Of a DNA stretch of 32,281 nt, positions 15,853-24,080 are shown one piece after another (the first letter of the stretch is position 1; every line of letters begins with the position of its first letter). Origin of the DNA: Alphaproteobacteria bacterium (GTDB lineage Bacteria > Pseudomonadota > Alphaproteobacteria > Caulobacterales > Caulobacteraceae); NCBI GenBank assembly GCA_018820275.1, contig JAHJOO010000006.1:1-32281 (forward strand), read 5' to 3'. A model generated the notes under the pieces. That model was not told the origin of the DNA and did no database searches. It saw only the letters and a list, made by a program, of their open reading frames with translations. Position numbers and translations under genes: made by a program.

Positions 15853-16181
15853 TCGACCACGGTGAAGCGGCGGGCGTCGAAGACGCGGAGCACCGCCTCC
15901 AGCTCGCGCCCCCGCTTCAGCACCTGACCGCCCGAGCCGTAGACGGCCCACTGGCCCTGACGGCGCTGCAGGGCGGGGCGTTTCTCGATGCGGTAAAGCG
16001 GCGCGTCGCCGGAGCGGTGGAAGATGGCGAACTCCGCCGCGTCATCACCGCCCAGCAGCGAATAGTCCCGCCACTGGCCCGCCGCGATGCCCCGGCCGTA
16101 GACGCGCAGGATGCGCTCCAGCTCGCGCCGGTCGAAGAACACCGGGCCGGCTTTCGGATCGGGCAGGGCCTCGAAACTCAT
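15849..16181 (-). CDS. DUF2794 family protein
   Basis: 110-residue soluble protein matching DUF2794, a family common in alphaproteobacteria. Recognisable parts are VFFDRRELERILRVYGRGIAAGQWRDYSLL, FAIFHRSGDAPLYRIEKRPALQRRQGQW and a C-terminal KRGRELEAVLRVF helix. Function unknown; there is no signal peptide or membrane segment. Start ATG 16181 directly precedes the conserved part. The upstream 277 bp (16182-16458) hold no gene I can support, only a GC-rich inverted repeat near the HtrA stop. Confidence 0.85.
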   Translation of the reverse strand: MSFEALPDPKAGPVFFDRRELERILRVYGRGIAAGQWRDYSLLGGDDAAEFAIFHRSGDAPLYRIEKRPALQRRQGQWAVYGSGGQVLKRGRELEAVLRVFDARRFTVVD

Positions 16182-16403
16182 CGTCGGAGAGTGGGGTCGA
16201 TTCCGTTCCGGCGCCAGCCCTTCGCGCCGGACACGAAATGGCCCCGTTTCGGACTTTGACGCGCCGCCTTGGCCTCCGAATGTCCTCCCATCGGCTCGCC
16301 GGGGTTCGGAGTGAACCTGGATCCTGAACAGCCCCCCCAGCCCCCCGGTTCATTCCGCTCAGGGCTCCGGCGGGCCGATGCTTCCTCCAAGCGAGACGTC
16401 CGC

Positions 16404-16437
16404 CCCGCCACCCCTCCCCCCTCCAGGCGGTGGCGGG
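16404..16437. terminator. Possible weak hairpin terminator between DUF2794 and the HtrA gene
   Basis: A perfect 9-bp stem (CCCGCCACC / GGTGGCGGG) encloses a 16-base loop in the 277-bp gap, 21 bp beyond the HtrA stop. Neither strand has a proper T-run after the stem; the + strand has CGTCTTCGTT. It could slow transcription of the HtrA operon or be an unrelated structure. Confidence 0.3.
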
Positions 16438-16458
16438 CGTCTTCGTTGAGGCCTCCCC

Positions 16459-17760
16459 TCACATCGTGATCTGCAGGTCCTCGGCCCCACGCCGGACGGT
16501 CAGGGCGCGCGCCCCACCAACGTCGAACAGCGGGGCGGCCGAGAGGTCGGTCACCGGAGCCCCGTCCACCGCGGTCACCACGTCGCCGGCCCGCAGCCCG
16601 GCCTGGGCCGCGGCCGAGCCGCTTTCGACCGACTCGACGCGCAGGCCCGGGACCTCGCCGGACGCCGGAGCCAGGGTGGCGCCGCCCGTCACCAGCCGGT
16701 CCGCGCCCAGCACCATCGTCTGGGGTGCGGCCATGCGCACCTCCACCTGACCGGCCATCTCCTCGCCGTCGCGCAGCCAGACCAGGGTCAGCCGGCTGTC
16801 GGGCGCGGCCACGCCGACGGTGGCCAGGACCGAGCCGGCGTTGGCCACGGGCCGCGACTGGATGCGGGTCACCACGTCGCCCGCCCGCAGGCCCGCGATC
16901 TCGGCCGGGGACCCCGGGGCCACGTCCAGAACCACGGCGCCGCGGACGATACCCAGGCCCAGCTCGCGCGCGCGGTCGGCGGTCAGCGAGCCCAGCACGG
17001 CGCCGATCTCGCCCCGCTTCACTTCGCCGAACTCGCGCAGCTGGCCGACCACGTACATCATGATGCGGGTCGGCACGGCGAAGGCGATGCCGTCGTTGCC
17101 GCCGCCGCCGCCCGACAGGATGGAGGTGTTGATGCCGATCAGCCGCCCCCGGCTGTCCAGCAGCGGCCCGCCGGAGTTGCCCGAGTTCACCGCCGCGTCG
17201 GTCTGGATGTAGTCCTCGACCGCGTCACCCAGTCCCGACCGGTTCAGGCCGGAGATGACGCCCATCGTCACCGTCTGGTCCAGCCCCAGCGGATAGCCCA
17301 CCGCGAAGGCCACGTCGCCGGTGCGCAACGTGTCGGAATCGACGATCTCGACCTGCATCAGGCCCGGCGCCTCGATGCGCAGCACGGCGATGTCGGTGGC
17401 CTTGTCGGCGCCGATCAGGGTCGCGTCCAGCAGGCGGCCGTCCAGCAGGTCGACGGTGAATTTCGACCCGTTCTCGACCACGTGCTGGTTGGTGACGACG
17501 ATGCCCTGGCTCGCGTCGATGATCACGCCCGAGCCCGTGGCGATCGGCGCGGGCTCGCGCACGCCGGACGACGGCCCCTCGGACTGGCCGAGAGTCGTGA
17601 CCTGGACCACGGCGGGGAGCGACCGCTCCAGCCCGGCCGCGAAGGTGAAGACGCCGCGCCGCTCGTCATACGGGGCGGTCTGCGCCGCGGCCGCCGCGGC
17701 CGGCAGGACGCAGCCGAGGGTCAGGGCCAGGCCAAGCGAGAGGCGGACGGTGCGACGCAT
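16459..17760 (-). CDS. HtrA/DegP-like periplasmic serine protease with two PDZ domains
   Basis: 433-residue envelope protease/chaperone. It has a signal peptide (MRRTVRLSLGLALTLG... ending near AAAAAQTA), a trypsin-like domain with His93 (TNQHVVE), Asp123 (ATDIAVL) and Ser196 (GNSGGPL), then two PDZ domains (about 250-342 and 347-433, each with GLRAGDVVT). The LA loop is short and no long Q-linker is present, so it resembles DegS/DegQ-type HtrA more than E. coli DegP. ATG 17760 is chosen over an upstream GTG at 17784 because AGGA lies 6 bases before it and the signal peptide then starts correctly. It begins 25 bp after the sensor kinase stop, forming an operon with the two-component pair. Confidence 0.94.
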   Translation of the reverse strand: MRRTVRLSLGLALTLGCVLPAAAAAAQTAPYDERRGVFTFAAGLERSLPAVVQVTTLGQSEGPSSGVREPAPIATGSGVIIDASQGIVVTNQHVVENGSKFTVDLLDGRLLDATLIGADKATDIAVLRIEAPGLMQVEIVDSDTLRTGDVAFAVGYPLGLDQTVTMGVISGLNRSGLGDAVEDYIQTDAAVNSGNSGGPLLDSRGRLIGINTSILSGGGGGNDGIAFAVPTRIMMYVVGQLREFGEVKRGEIGAVLGSLTADRARELGLGIVRGAVVLDVAPGSPAEIAGLRAGDVVTRIQSRPVANAGSVLATVGVAAPDSRLTLVWLRDGEEMAGQVEVRMAAPQTMVLGADRLVTGGATLAPASGEVPGLRVESVESGSAAAQAGLRAGDVVTAVDGAPVTDLSAAPLFDVGGARALTVRRGAEDLQITM

Positions 17761-17785
17761 GGAGATTCCTCGATTTGCCGACACG

Positions 17786-19198
17786 CTAGCGCGAGAAGCG
17801 CGCCGTGACGACCGTTCCGGGGTCCGCGGACTGAAGGTGCAGGCTTCCGCCGTGGCGGCGCATGACGGCGCGGACGAACGGCAGACCCATGCCGTGGCTG
17901 CCGCCCGGCCCCTCCGCCGCGGCGCCGAAGCCGCCGCCCTCGTCGGCGACGGTCAGGACCGCGCCGTCGCCCTCGGGCCGCACCGACAGGGTCACCGTTC
18001 CGCCGTCGGGCGAAAACTTCACCGCATTGTCCGTCAGATTGACCAGGGCCCGCTGGACCAGCGAGCGCACGCCGAGGATGGCGCAGGGCTCGGCCTCGAC
18101 CCGCACCGAGACGCCGCGCGTCTCCGCCAGCGGCTCGTAGAGTTCGGCGGTCGCGCGCACCAGCTGGGTCAGATCGACCTTCTCGAAGGCCCAGGCCTGA
18201 CCGTCGCGCAGCATCAGCGTCTCGGCCATGGCCTGGCTGAGCCGGCCCAGATCGGCGCGCGCCTCGCCCAGCAGCCGTCGGCGCTCGGCCGCGGTGGTCG
18301 CCTCCTCCAGCGCCTCCAGCCGCGCCGTGGCCCGGGCCAGCGGGGTGCGGAAGTCGTGCGCCAGCTGGTCGGACGAGTCGCGCAGCCACGACAGCAGGTC
18401 GTCCAGCCGGTCCAGCGTCTGGTTCACCAGCCGGGTCAGCTCGTCCAGCTCCGGGGCCACGCCCTCCTCCGGCGCCCGGCGCGACAGGTCGCCGACGGCG
18501 GCACCTTCCAGCGCGCGGCTGACGGCCTCCAGCGCCACGGTCAGGCGGCCGCGGGCGACCACGGCACCGGCCAGGGCGGTGACCAGGATCAGCCCCGCGG
18601 CGCCGGCGACCGTCGCGACGGCCCAGATCCAGGCGTCCCCCATCGGGGCCACGACCCGGCCGACGCGGATGTCCAGCGCGCCGACCGACTTGGCCACCAC
18701 GACGACGTCGACCCCGCGCCGGGGGCAGAGCTCGCCGGGCGCGAGGTGCACGGCGTAGACGTCGTCGCCGAGCGCGGGCAGGCGGGTGGCGGGTGCACCT
18801 TCCAGCGCCGCGAGGCCGGCAGGCTTGCCGACCGGGGCCCGGATCAGGCGCACCCCGGCGCCGCCGCGGCCGGTCCGGCAGGTTTCCTCCAGGGTCACGT
18901 CGTTCTGGGTCGCGGCCGGGCCGTCCTGGAAGGCGGCCAGCCAGGTCGAGAAATAGGCGGCGTCGGCGGCGGTCACCGTGCCCTCGGCCAGGCCGGCGTC
19001 GGCGCCCAGTTTGGACGCCATGGCGGCATAGTCGGCGAGCGCCGCCAGCGCCGCCTGCTTGCGCTGCTCCGCGCGGACGGCCAGGCCCGTGACGACCAGC
19101 GAGCCGGTCAGCGCCAGCGCCGCCAGCACGCCGACGGCGACCGACAGCTGCGCGAGGGTGCGCCGTCCCAGCCAGGCCCGGAACCGCGCGCCGATCAC
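17786..19198 (-). CDS. Membrane sensor histidine kinase (HAMP-HisKA-HATPase)
   Basis: 470-residue kinase. TM1 is at about 16-42 (SVAVGVLAALALTGSLVVTGL). The periplasmic sensor region of about 145 residues has two cysteines (107, 158) that could form a disulfide. TM2 is at about 190-215, then HAMP. The phospho-acceptor is His281 in QLAHDFRTPLARA. ATP-binding boxes are N387-L-T-D-N (N box), VADEGGGFG (417-425) and HGMGLPFVRAVM (435-446). It probably phosphorylates the response regulator encoded immediately upstream. The start is GTG 19198 overlapping the regulator stop by 4 bp (GTGA). The open frame extends upstream to 19387, but only over the regulator gene in another frame. The ligand is unknown; the HtrA gene downstream suggests envelope stress. 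Confidence 0.9.
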   Translation of the reverse strand: MIGARFRAWLGRRTLAQLSVAVGVLAALALTGSLVVTGLAVRAEQRKQAALAALADYAAMASKLGADAGLAEGTVTAADAAYFSTWLAAFQDGPAATQNDVTLEETCRTGRGGAGVRLIRAPVGKPAGLAALEGAPATRLPALGDDVYAVHLAPGELCPRRGVDVVVVAKSVGALDIRVGRVVAPMGDAWIWAVATVAGAAGLILVTALAGAVVARGRLTVALEAVSRALEGAAVGDLSRRAPEEGVAPELDELTRLVNQTLDRLDDLLSWLRDSSDQLAHDFRTPLARATARLEALEEATTAAERRRLLGEARADLGRLSQAMAETLMLRDGQAWAFEKVDLTQLVRATAELYEPLAETRGVSVRVEAEPCAILGVRSLVQRALVNLTDNAVKFSPDGGTVTLSVRPEGDGAVLTVADEGGGFGAAAEGPGGSHGMGLPFVRAVMRRHGGSLHLQSADPGTVVTARFSR

Positions 19199-19992
19199 CT
19201 GGGTCCGGGGCCCAGATCGCGGAACACCAGGCTCTGGCTGCGGGCCGAGACGATCAGGGGGTGCATGTCGTCCGGAACCTCGGGGCACTGTTCCTTCAGC
19301 CGCTTGCGCAGGGCCGAGATGCGGGCGTCGATGATGTTGACGAAATTGTCGGGCAGGAAATTCCACTCCACCCAGCAGCGGTCCCACAGCATGGTCTTGG
19401 TCACCGGCTGGCCGCGCGCGCCCATCAGCTCCGAGACGATGGCGAACTCCAGCGGCGACAGGTCGATCACCCGGTCATGGCATTTCAGCGTGCGGGCGCC
19501 GGGAGAAAGGCGGAACGGGCCATTGGCCAGTTCCGGGGGGGCGGCGGGGGCCGCCGCGCGGCCGGACCGGCGCAGCTGGGCGGCGATCCGCGCCAGCAGT
19601 TCCTCGTCGCCGACGGGCTTGGCCAGATAGTCGTCGGCCCCGGACAGCAGGCCGTCGACCTTCTGCCGCTCCCCGCCCAGCGCCGTCAGCATCAGGGCCG
19701 GAGACTGGGCCGACGGGCCCGACGAGGCGCGCAGGCGCTTCAACGTCTCCAGCCCGTCCAGCCCGGCCGTCAGCCGGTCGAGGATCAGCACGTCGTAGGC
19801 GTGGGCCGCCGCCGCCTCCAGCGCGCCCTCCCCGGCGTCGAACCGGTCGACCCGCGCGAACCCGGCCCGCCGCAGGCGCGCCTCGACGTGTTCGGCCAGC
19901 GCCGGATCGTCCTCCAGCAACAGGGCCGAGCGCCCGGCGAAGACCGGCCCCAGCAGGGCGAAGGCGTCGTCCTCGATCGCGGCGTCGGTCAT
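19195..19992 (-). CDS. OmpR/PhoB-type response regulator with divergent winged-helix C-terminus
   Basis: 265-residue regulator. The receiver domain starts about 20 residues later than usual (LLLEDD at 24-29). The phospho-site is Asp72 in DVLILDRLTAGLDG, with the conserved Thr in MLTALG and the Lys in DDYLAKPV. The OmpR-type winged helix follows (FRLSPGARTLKCHDRVIDLSPLEFAIVSELM...VNIIDARISALRKRL). The wing hairpin, normally a TVRGVGYRL-like strand pair, reads IVSARSQSLVFRDLG after an inserted KEQCPEVPDDMHP, so DNA contacts may differ from typical members. It is first in the operon with the kinase and HtrA protease, suggesting control of envelope protein quality. Start ATG 19992. Confidence 0.9.
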   Translation of the reverse strand: MTDAAIEDDAFALLGPVFAGRSALLLEDDPALAEHVEARLRRAGFARVDRFDAGEGALEAAAAHAYDVLILDRLTAGLDGLETLKRLRASSGPSAQSPALMLTALGGERQKVDGLLSGADDYLAKPVGDEELLARIAAQLRRSGRAAAPAAPPELANGPFRLSPGARTLKCHDRVIDLSPLEFAIVSELMGARGQPVTKTMLWDRCWVEWNFLPDNFVNIIDARISALRKRLKEQCPEVPDDMHPLIVSARSQSLVFRDLGPGPR

Positions 19993-20063
19993 CGCGGCAT
20001 TCCCCTGTACGTCACGGACGATGGCGCGGGACGGTCAGACGGGCAAGCAGACGGTTCCTGACA

Positions 20064-21254
20064 TCAGAATGCGCTTTCCCCCGTGATCGCGCGGCCGAGG
20101 ATCAGGGCGTGGACGTCGTGGGCGCCTTCGTAGGTGTTGACGGTCTCGAGGTTCATGGCGTGGCGCATGACGTGCATCTCGCCGGTGATGCCGGCGCCGC
20201 CGTGCATGTCGCGGGCCTCGCGCGCGATGGCCAGGGCCTTGCCGCAGTTGTTGCGCTTCATCATCGAGATGGCCTCAGGGCACCAGTCGCCGTTGTCGAG
20301 GCGGCGGCCCAGCGCCAGCGCGCCCTCGAAGCCGAGGAAGATCTCGGTCTGCATGTCGGCCAGCTTCTTCTGCACCAGCTGGCGCGCCGACAGCGGGCGG
20401 CCGAACAGGGTGCGTTGGGCCACGTAGTCGCGCGTGGCGTGGAAGCAGAACTCGGCCGCGCCCATCGCGCCCCAGCTGATGCCGTAGCGCGCCTTGTTCA
20501 GGCAGGAGAACGGGCCGCGCAGCCCCTTCACGCCCGGCAGCAGGTTGTCTTCGGGCACCAGCACGTCGTTCAGGCCGATGTCGCCGGTCACCGAGGCGCG
20601 CAGGCTCAGCTTGTCGCCGATCTTGCCGGTGGTGAAGCCGTCCGTGCCGCGCTCGACGACGAAGCCACGGATTTCGCCGTCCAGCTTGGCCCAGACCACA
20701 GCAAGGTCGGCGATGGGCGAGTTGGTGATCCAGTATTTCGCGCCGTTCAGGCGATAGCCGCCGGAGACCTTCTCCGCCTTCGTCTTCATCGAGGCCGGGT
20801 CCGAGCCGCCGTCGGCCTCGGTCAGGCCGAAGCAGCCGATCAGTTCGCCGGCCGCCATGCGCGGCAGCCAGCGCATGCGCTGCTCTTCCGAGCCGAAGGC
20901 GTAGATCGGGTACATGGCCAGCGAACTCTGCACCGACATGGCCGAGCGATAGCCGCTGTCGACCGCCTCGATCTCGCGCGCGATCAGGCCATAGGCGACG
21001 TGGCTGGCGCCCGCGCCGCCGTACTGCTCCGGCAGGGTCGCGCCGAGAAAGCCCATCTCGCCCAGCTCGGTCATGATGGCGCGGTCGAAGGTCTCGTCGC
21101 GGAAGGCCGCGACCACGCGCGGCAGCAGCTTCTCGCGGGCGTAGGACCGCGCCGCCTCCTGGATCATCCGCTCGTCGTCGGTCAGCCGGCCGTCCAGATC
21201 CAGCGGGTCGTCCCAGCGGAAAGTCTTGGCGGTGGTGGCGGGGCCGTCGGCCAT
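20064..21254 (-). CDS. gcdH: Glutaryl-CoA dehydrogenase (acyl-CoA dehydrogenase family)
   Basis: 396-residue FAD enzyme that oxidises and decarboxylates glutaryl-CoA to crotonyl-CoA in lysine and tryptophan catabolism. The catalytic base is Glu376 in [20 protein letters not shown]. Arg103 in [14 protein letters not shown] is the residue that binds the distal carboxylate of glutaryl-CoA and separates this family from other acyl-CoA dehydrogenases. [15 protein letters not shown] and [11 protein letters not shown] form the flavin site. Length is normal. It is monocistronic as far as visible; the downstream two-component operon starts 71 bp later on the same strand. An electron-transfer flavoprotein partner is not in the window. 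Confidence 0.94.
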   Translation of the reverse strand: MADGPATTAKTFRWDDPLDLDGRLTDDERMIQEAARSYAREKLLPRVVAAFRDETFDRAIMTELGEMGFLGATLPEQYGGAGASHVAYGLIAREIEAVDSGYRSAMSVQSSLAMYPIYAFGSEEQRMRWLPRMAAGELIGCFGLTEADGGSDPASMKTKAEKVSGGYRLNGAKYWITNSPIADLAVVWAKLDGEIRGFVVERGTDGFTTGKIGDKLSLRASVTGDIGLNDVLVPEDNLLPGVKGLRGPFSCLNKARYGISWGAMGAAEFCFHATRDYVAQRTLFGRPLSARQLVQKKLADMQTEIFLGFEGALALGRRLDNGDWCPEAISMMKRNNCGKALAIAREARDMHGGAGITGEMHVMRHAMNLETVNTYEGAHDVHALILGRAITGESAF

Positions 21255-21391
21255 GGTCGGTCTTCCTGATGCGTGTCGGGTTGCGGCGATCGTGACGGCT
21301 ATGTCCGATCCCCCCCTGTTCTGGCGCGCGGTTTAGGCCAGAATGGCGGGCACGGGTAGAGGGCGAACCCCTCGCAAGCCATGCAGACACA

Positions 21392-21658
21392 ATGAGCCGC
21401 ACGCTGAAACGCCTGTTCGTCGATCATCCGCGCGAGGTCGAGGAATCCTATTTCGAGCACATGGCCGCCTCATCGCGATTCGGCTTCAAGCTGCTGCGAC
21501 TGGCGGGATGCGCCTTCGCCCACGCCCTCGTGCCGGGCATCTTCAGGACCACCGTGTCGGACGAGATCAAGGCCACGGCCCGCACCATGGGCCACCGGGC
21601 GGAGGAGGCCCGGGAGTGTCGCATGCGCGACGCCGGGGTGTGGGACCCGGGCCTGTAA
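21392..21658 (+). CDS. DUF6356 family small protein
   Basis: 88-residue protein. The pattern RLFVDHPREVEESYFEHMAASSRFGFKLLRLAGCAFAHALVPGIF resembles DUF6356, a family seen in alphaproteobacteria: an HP-x-E/V-x-E-x-Y-x-EH motif, then a hydrophobic helix with conserved His. The helix at about 33-51 could associate with the membrane. The remainder is polar and ends RDAGVWDPGL. Function unknown. Start ATG 21392 is divergent from glutaryl-CoA dehydrogenase across 137 bp. The protease gene follows 72 bp later on the same strand. Confidence 0.7.
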   Translation: MSRTLKRLFVDHPREVEESYFEHMAASSRFGFKLLRLAGCAFAHALVPGIFRTTVSDEIKATARTMGHRAEEARECRMRDAGVWDPGL

Positions 21659-21730
21659 GATCCCGCCCCCGGTCCGCCGCGACCTCGGGGCCTCTGGACG
21701 CGGACCCGGTCCACGGGCCATGTCGTGCGG

Positions 21731-22702
21731 ATGAACCGTCGCGGCCTTCTGATCCGACTGGGCCTGTTGGCCGGCGCCGTGGGCGGCGGCTGGTGGTTCA
21801 AGGACAAGGTCCTGTGGCCGACACCGCGGCCGGTCTTCGGCGACGGCGCGACACCATGGCTCGGTTTTCGCGCCAACGCCGTGACCCCGACCGTGGACGT
21901 CACCGTCGGCGGCGTGCCGACCGTCGCCCTGATCGATACCGGCGCCCAGTACTCGGTTCTGGACCGCGGCTTTCACGAACGTCTGGCCGCCGAGGGACGG
22001 GAACGGCTGAGCTTCCCCCTGCCGGTGCTGGCCTATGGCGTGGGCGGCCGGCCGCAGGTGGGACGGGGGGCGGTGGTCGACGTGAACCTCGCGGGCCTCG
22101 ACCTGCCCCGGCTGCGGGCGGCCATCCTGGATCTGGGGCCCATCGCCGACCGCGAGCGCGGTCTGGGGGCGCAGCTGATCCTCGGCCAGGACGTGCTGGA
22201 GACGATGGTGCTGGACGTCGAGACGGGCGCGCGGCGCAGCCGGCTGTCGGCGCCCGGCGCGGTCCCCCCGCGACCCGACGCGCGCGCCCTGCCGGCGCGA
22301 CGGTCCGGCGGCGCGCTGAGGCTGGACGTCACGCTCGAGGGTCGGCCGATAGAGGCGCTGGTCGACACAGGGGCCTCGTCCCTGCTGGCACTGTCGCGCA
22401 AGTCGGCGGAGGCGGCGGGCCTCTACGACGGACGGGACCTTTCGAGGGGCTCCAGTCTGGTGCTGGGCGGTCAGGTGTCGGCCCAGGTGGCGCGGGCCCG
22501 CACCGTGGGCGTCGGCGGGCGCACCTTCGCCGACGCGCCCGTGGCGATCTTCGCCGACGTCTCGGCCCCCGGCTTTCCCGGCGCGCTTCTGGGCATGGCC
22601 GCCTTCGAGGGACAGGCCGTGCGGGTCGATCTGGCGCGGGCTGGCCTCTGGACCGCCGAGACCCCCGACCTGTCCGTCGGCCCGCGCCGCCGTCGCCGCT
22701 AG
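21731..22702 (+). CDS. Retropepsin-like aspartyl protease with two DTG domains
   Basis: 323-residue predicted aspartyl protease. It has two copies of the retropepsin active-site motif, Asp69-Thr-Gly (VALIDTGAQYSVL) and Asp212-Thr-Gly (EALVDTGASSLLAL). Each is followed by a hydrophobic Gly-containing strand (ILGQDVLETMVLDV, LLGMAAFEGQAVRV). A single chain can therefore form a pseudo-dimer like pepsin, whereas most bacterial relatives have one DTG. The N-terminus MNRRGLLIRLGLLAGAVGGG has paired arginines before a hydrophobic stretch, so Tat export or membrane anchoring is possible. ATG 21731 is preferred; a GTG two codons upstream is possible. Its stop is shared with the convergent metallopeptidase (CTAG, 22699-22702). 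Substrate unknown. Confidence 0.85.
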   Translation: MNRRGLLIRLGLLAGAVGGGWWFKDKVLWPTPRPVFGDGATPWLGFRANAVTPTVDVTVGGVPTVALIDTGAQYSVLDRGFHERLAAEGRERLSFPLPVLAYGVGGRPQVGRGAVVDVNLAGLDLPRLRAAILDLGPIADRERGLGAQLILGQDVLETMVLDVETGARRSRLSAPGAVPPRPDARALPARRSGGALRLDVTLEGRPIEALVDTGASSLLALSRKSAEAAGLYDGRDLSRGSSLVLGGQVSAQVARARTVGVGGRTFADAPVAIFADVSAPGFPGALLGMAAFEGQAVRVDLARAGLWTAETPDLSVGPRRRRR

Positions 22703-23532
22703 CGCGCGCCGAAGGTGTCGCAGACCGCCGGGTCGCCGCTCTCATAGCCGCGCCGCACCCAGGCCGCCCGTTCCTGGGAGGTGCCGTGGGTGAAGCTTTC
22801 GGGTGAGGCGCGTCCCCCGGTCAGGCGATCGTCGCCGATCGCCGAGGCCGTCTGCAGCCCCGCCTCGAGGTCGCCGGACGTCATCGCCACCTCTCCGTTC
22901 GAGACGGCCGAGGCATTGGCGGCCCAGACGCCCGCATAGCAGTCGGCCTGCAGTTCAAGCGCCACGGAGAAGCGGTTGGCCTCGCCCTGGCTGCGCGCGT
23001 TGCGCTGGGCCTGCTGCGCCTGCTGCGAGGCGCCCGTCAGGGTCTGGACGTGGTGGCCGAACTCGTGGGCAATGACGTAGGCGCGGGCGAACTCGCCGCC
23101 CGATCCGCCCAGCTGTTCCAGCTGCCGCCAGAACGACAGGTCGAGGTACACGGTGCGGTCGGAGGGGCAGTAGAAGGGCCCCATCGCGGCCTGGCCGAAG
23201 CCGCACTGCGTGCCCGTACCGCCCTCGTAAAGAACGACGCGCGGCGGCTGATAGCCGACCAACTGGCGCGACCAGACGTCGTTGATGTTGGCACCGACCA
23301 CGTCGACGAACAGGCCGGCCTGATCCTCGGGCGTGCCCGTCTCGCCTTCCTGCTGGGTCGCGGCACCGAACTGGCTGGCGACCTGGGTAGTGGTCGCCGG
23401 GTCGATGCCGAAGAAGATGTAGCCCAGCAGGGCCAGCACCCCGACGCCCAGCCCGCCGCCGACCACGCCGCCGGCCCCCATGCCGCGCCGATCCTCGATG
23501 CCGCCGCCGCGACGTCCGCCCTGCCAACGCAT
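22699..23532 (-). CDS. Neutral zinc metallopeptidase, YpfJ family (PF04228-like)
   Basis: 277-residue membrane-anchored putative zinc peptidase. A basic Gly-rich N-terminus (MRWQGGRRGGGIEDRRG) leads into one transmembrane segment (about 21-43, VVGGGLGVGVLALLGYIFFGID), as in YpfJ. The zinc site is HEFGHH (156-161), and LELQADCYAG (191-200) is the conserved third-ligand region. The family block QCGFGQAAMGPFYCPSDRTVYLDLSFW is intact. ATG 23532 is chosen because the family's N-terminal motif begins there; an upstream start at 23559 would add nine unrelated residues. Physiological substrate unknown. A small secreted protein gene lies 83 bp upstream on the same strand. Confidence 0.92.
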   Translation of the reverse strand: MRWQGGRRGGGIEDRRGMGAGGVVGGGLGVGVLALLGYIFFGIDPATTTQVASQFGAATQQEGETGTPEDQAGLFVDVVGANINDVWSRQLVGYQPPRVVLYEGGTGTQCGFGQAAMGPFYCPSDRTVYLDLSFWRQLEQLGGSGGEFARAYVIAHEFGHHVQTLTGASQQAQQAQRNARSQGEANRFSVALELQADCYAGVWAANASAVSNGEVAMTSGDLEAGLQTASAIGDDRLTGGRASPESFTHGTSQERAAWVRRGYESGDPAVCDTFGAR

Positions 23533-23615
23533 GTGATCCCCTCCAGAACCCGGCCGCAACGGCCACGCTAGGTCAGAACGGGATTAAATCAAAAGGGATG
23601 CAGCCGCGTGACGGC

Positions 23616-23981
23616 TCAGCGCGGCCGGTCCAGCCAGGCGTCGATCTGGCCGACGTCGCCGCCGGGCGACGGGGGCGGGAAGCCGCCGTTGGGGCGGGCG
23701 GGCGCGACCGGAGCCGGCTGGCGCGTGCCCGGATAAGGCAGGGCGGGGGCGCGCCCGGACTCGATCCGGGCGGCGGCGTTCCGGGACGCGGCGTGAGCGC
23801 GCGCGGCCTCGGCCTGCCGGAAATCCGCGTCGCGCCGCCGCCGCTCCATGGCCTGCAGGTTCTGATCGGCGTCGTACCGGTGGCGGTCGAACGCCGACGC
23901 CCCGGGCCATGGCTGGTCCTGCGCCTGCGCGGTGCCCGCGAACAGGGTCAGGCCGGCGGCGAGGAGCAGGGCACGCAACAT
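23616..23981 (-). CDS. Small secreted hypothetical protein
   Basis: 121-residue protein with a clear signal peptide (MLRALLLAAGLTLFAGTAQA/QDQ). The mature part is low-complexity: an Arg/Asp/Ala-rich helical stretch (FDRHRYDADQNLQAMERRRRDADFRQAEAARAHAASRNAAAR, about 36-77), then a Pro/Gly-rich tail ending DAWLDRPR. There are no cysteines or catalytic motifs, and I do not recognise the family. ATG 23981 is chosen because the signal peptide starts there. It is divergent from the next gene across 99 bp and could be cotranscribed with the zinc peptidase downstream. Confidence 0.6.
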   Translation of the reverse strand: MLRALLLAAGLTLFAGTAQAQDQPWPGASAFDRHRYDADQNLQAMERRRRDADFRQAEAARAHAASRNAAARIESGRAPALPYPGTRQPAPVAPARPNGGFPPPSPGGDVGQIDAWLDRPR

Positions 23982-24080
23982 GCCGTGAGGATGCGCCCGA
24001 CCGGCGCCGGGACCAAGGCGCGCGCCATCACTTTCGGGAGAGGGGTTCCGCGTCCCGGCGAAGCTGGGCAAACTGGCCGC

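Noticed and set aside
16182..16458. Small gene in the 277-bp gap
   Set aside because: Short open frames exist, but none has a ribosome site, recognisable motif or plausible composition.
17321..19630. 769-codon open frame on the + strand over the kinase/HtrA genes
   Set aside because: Antisense shadow of the HtrA, kinase and regulator genes, with no recognisable protein motif.
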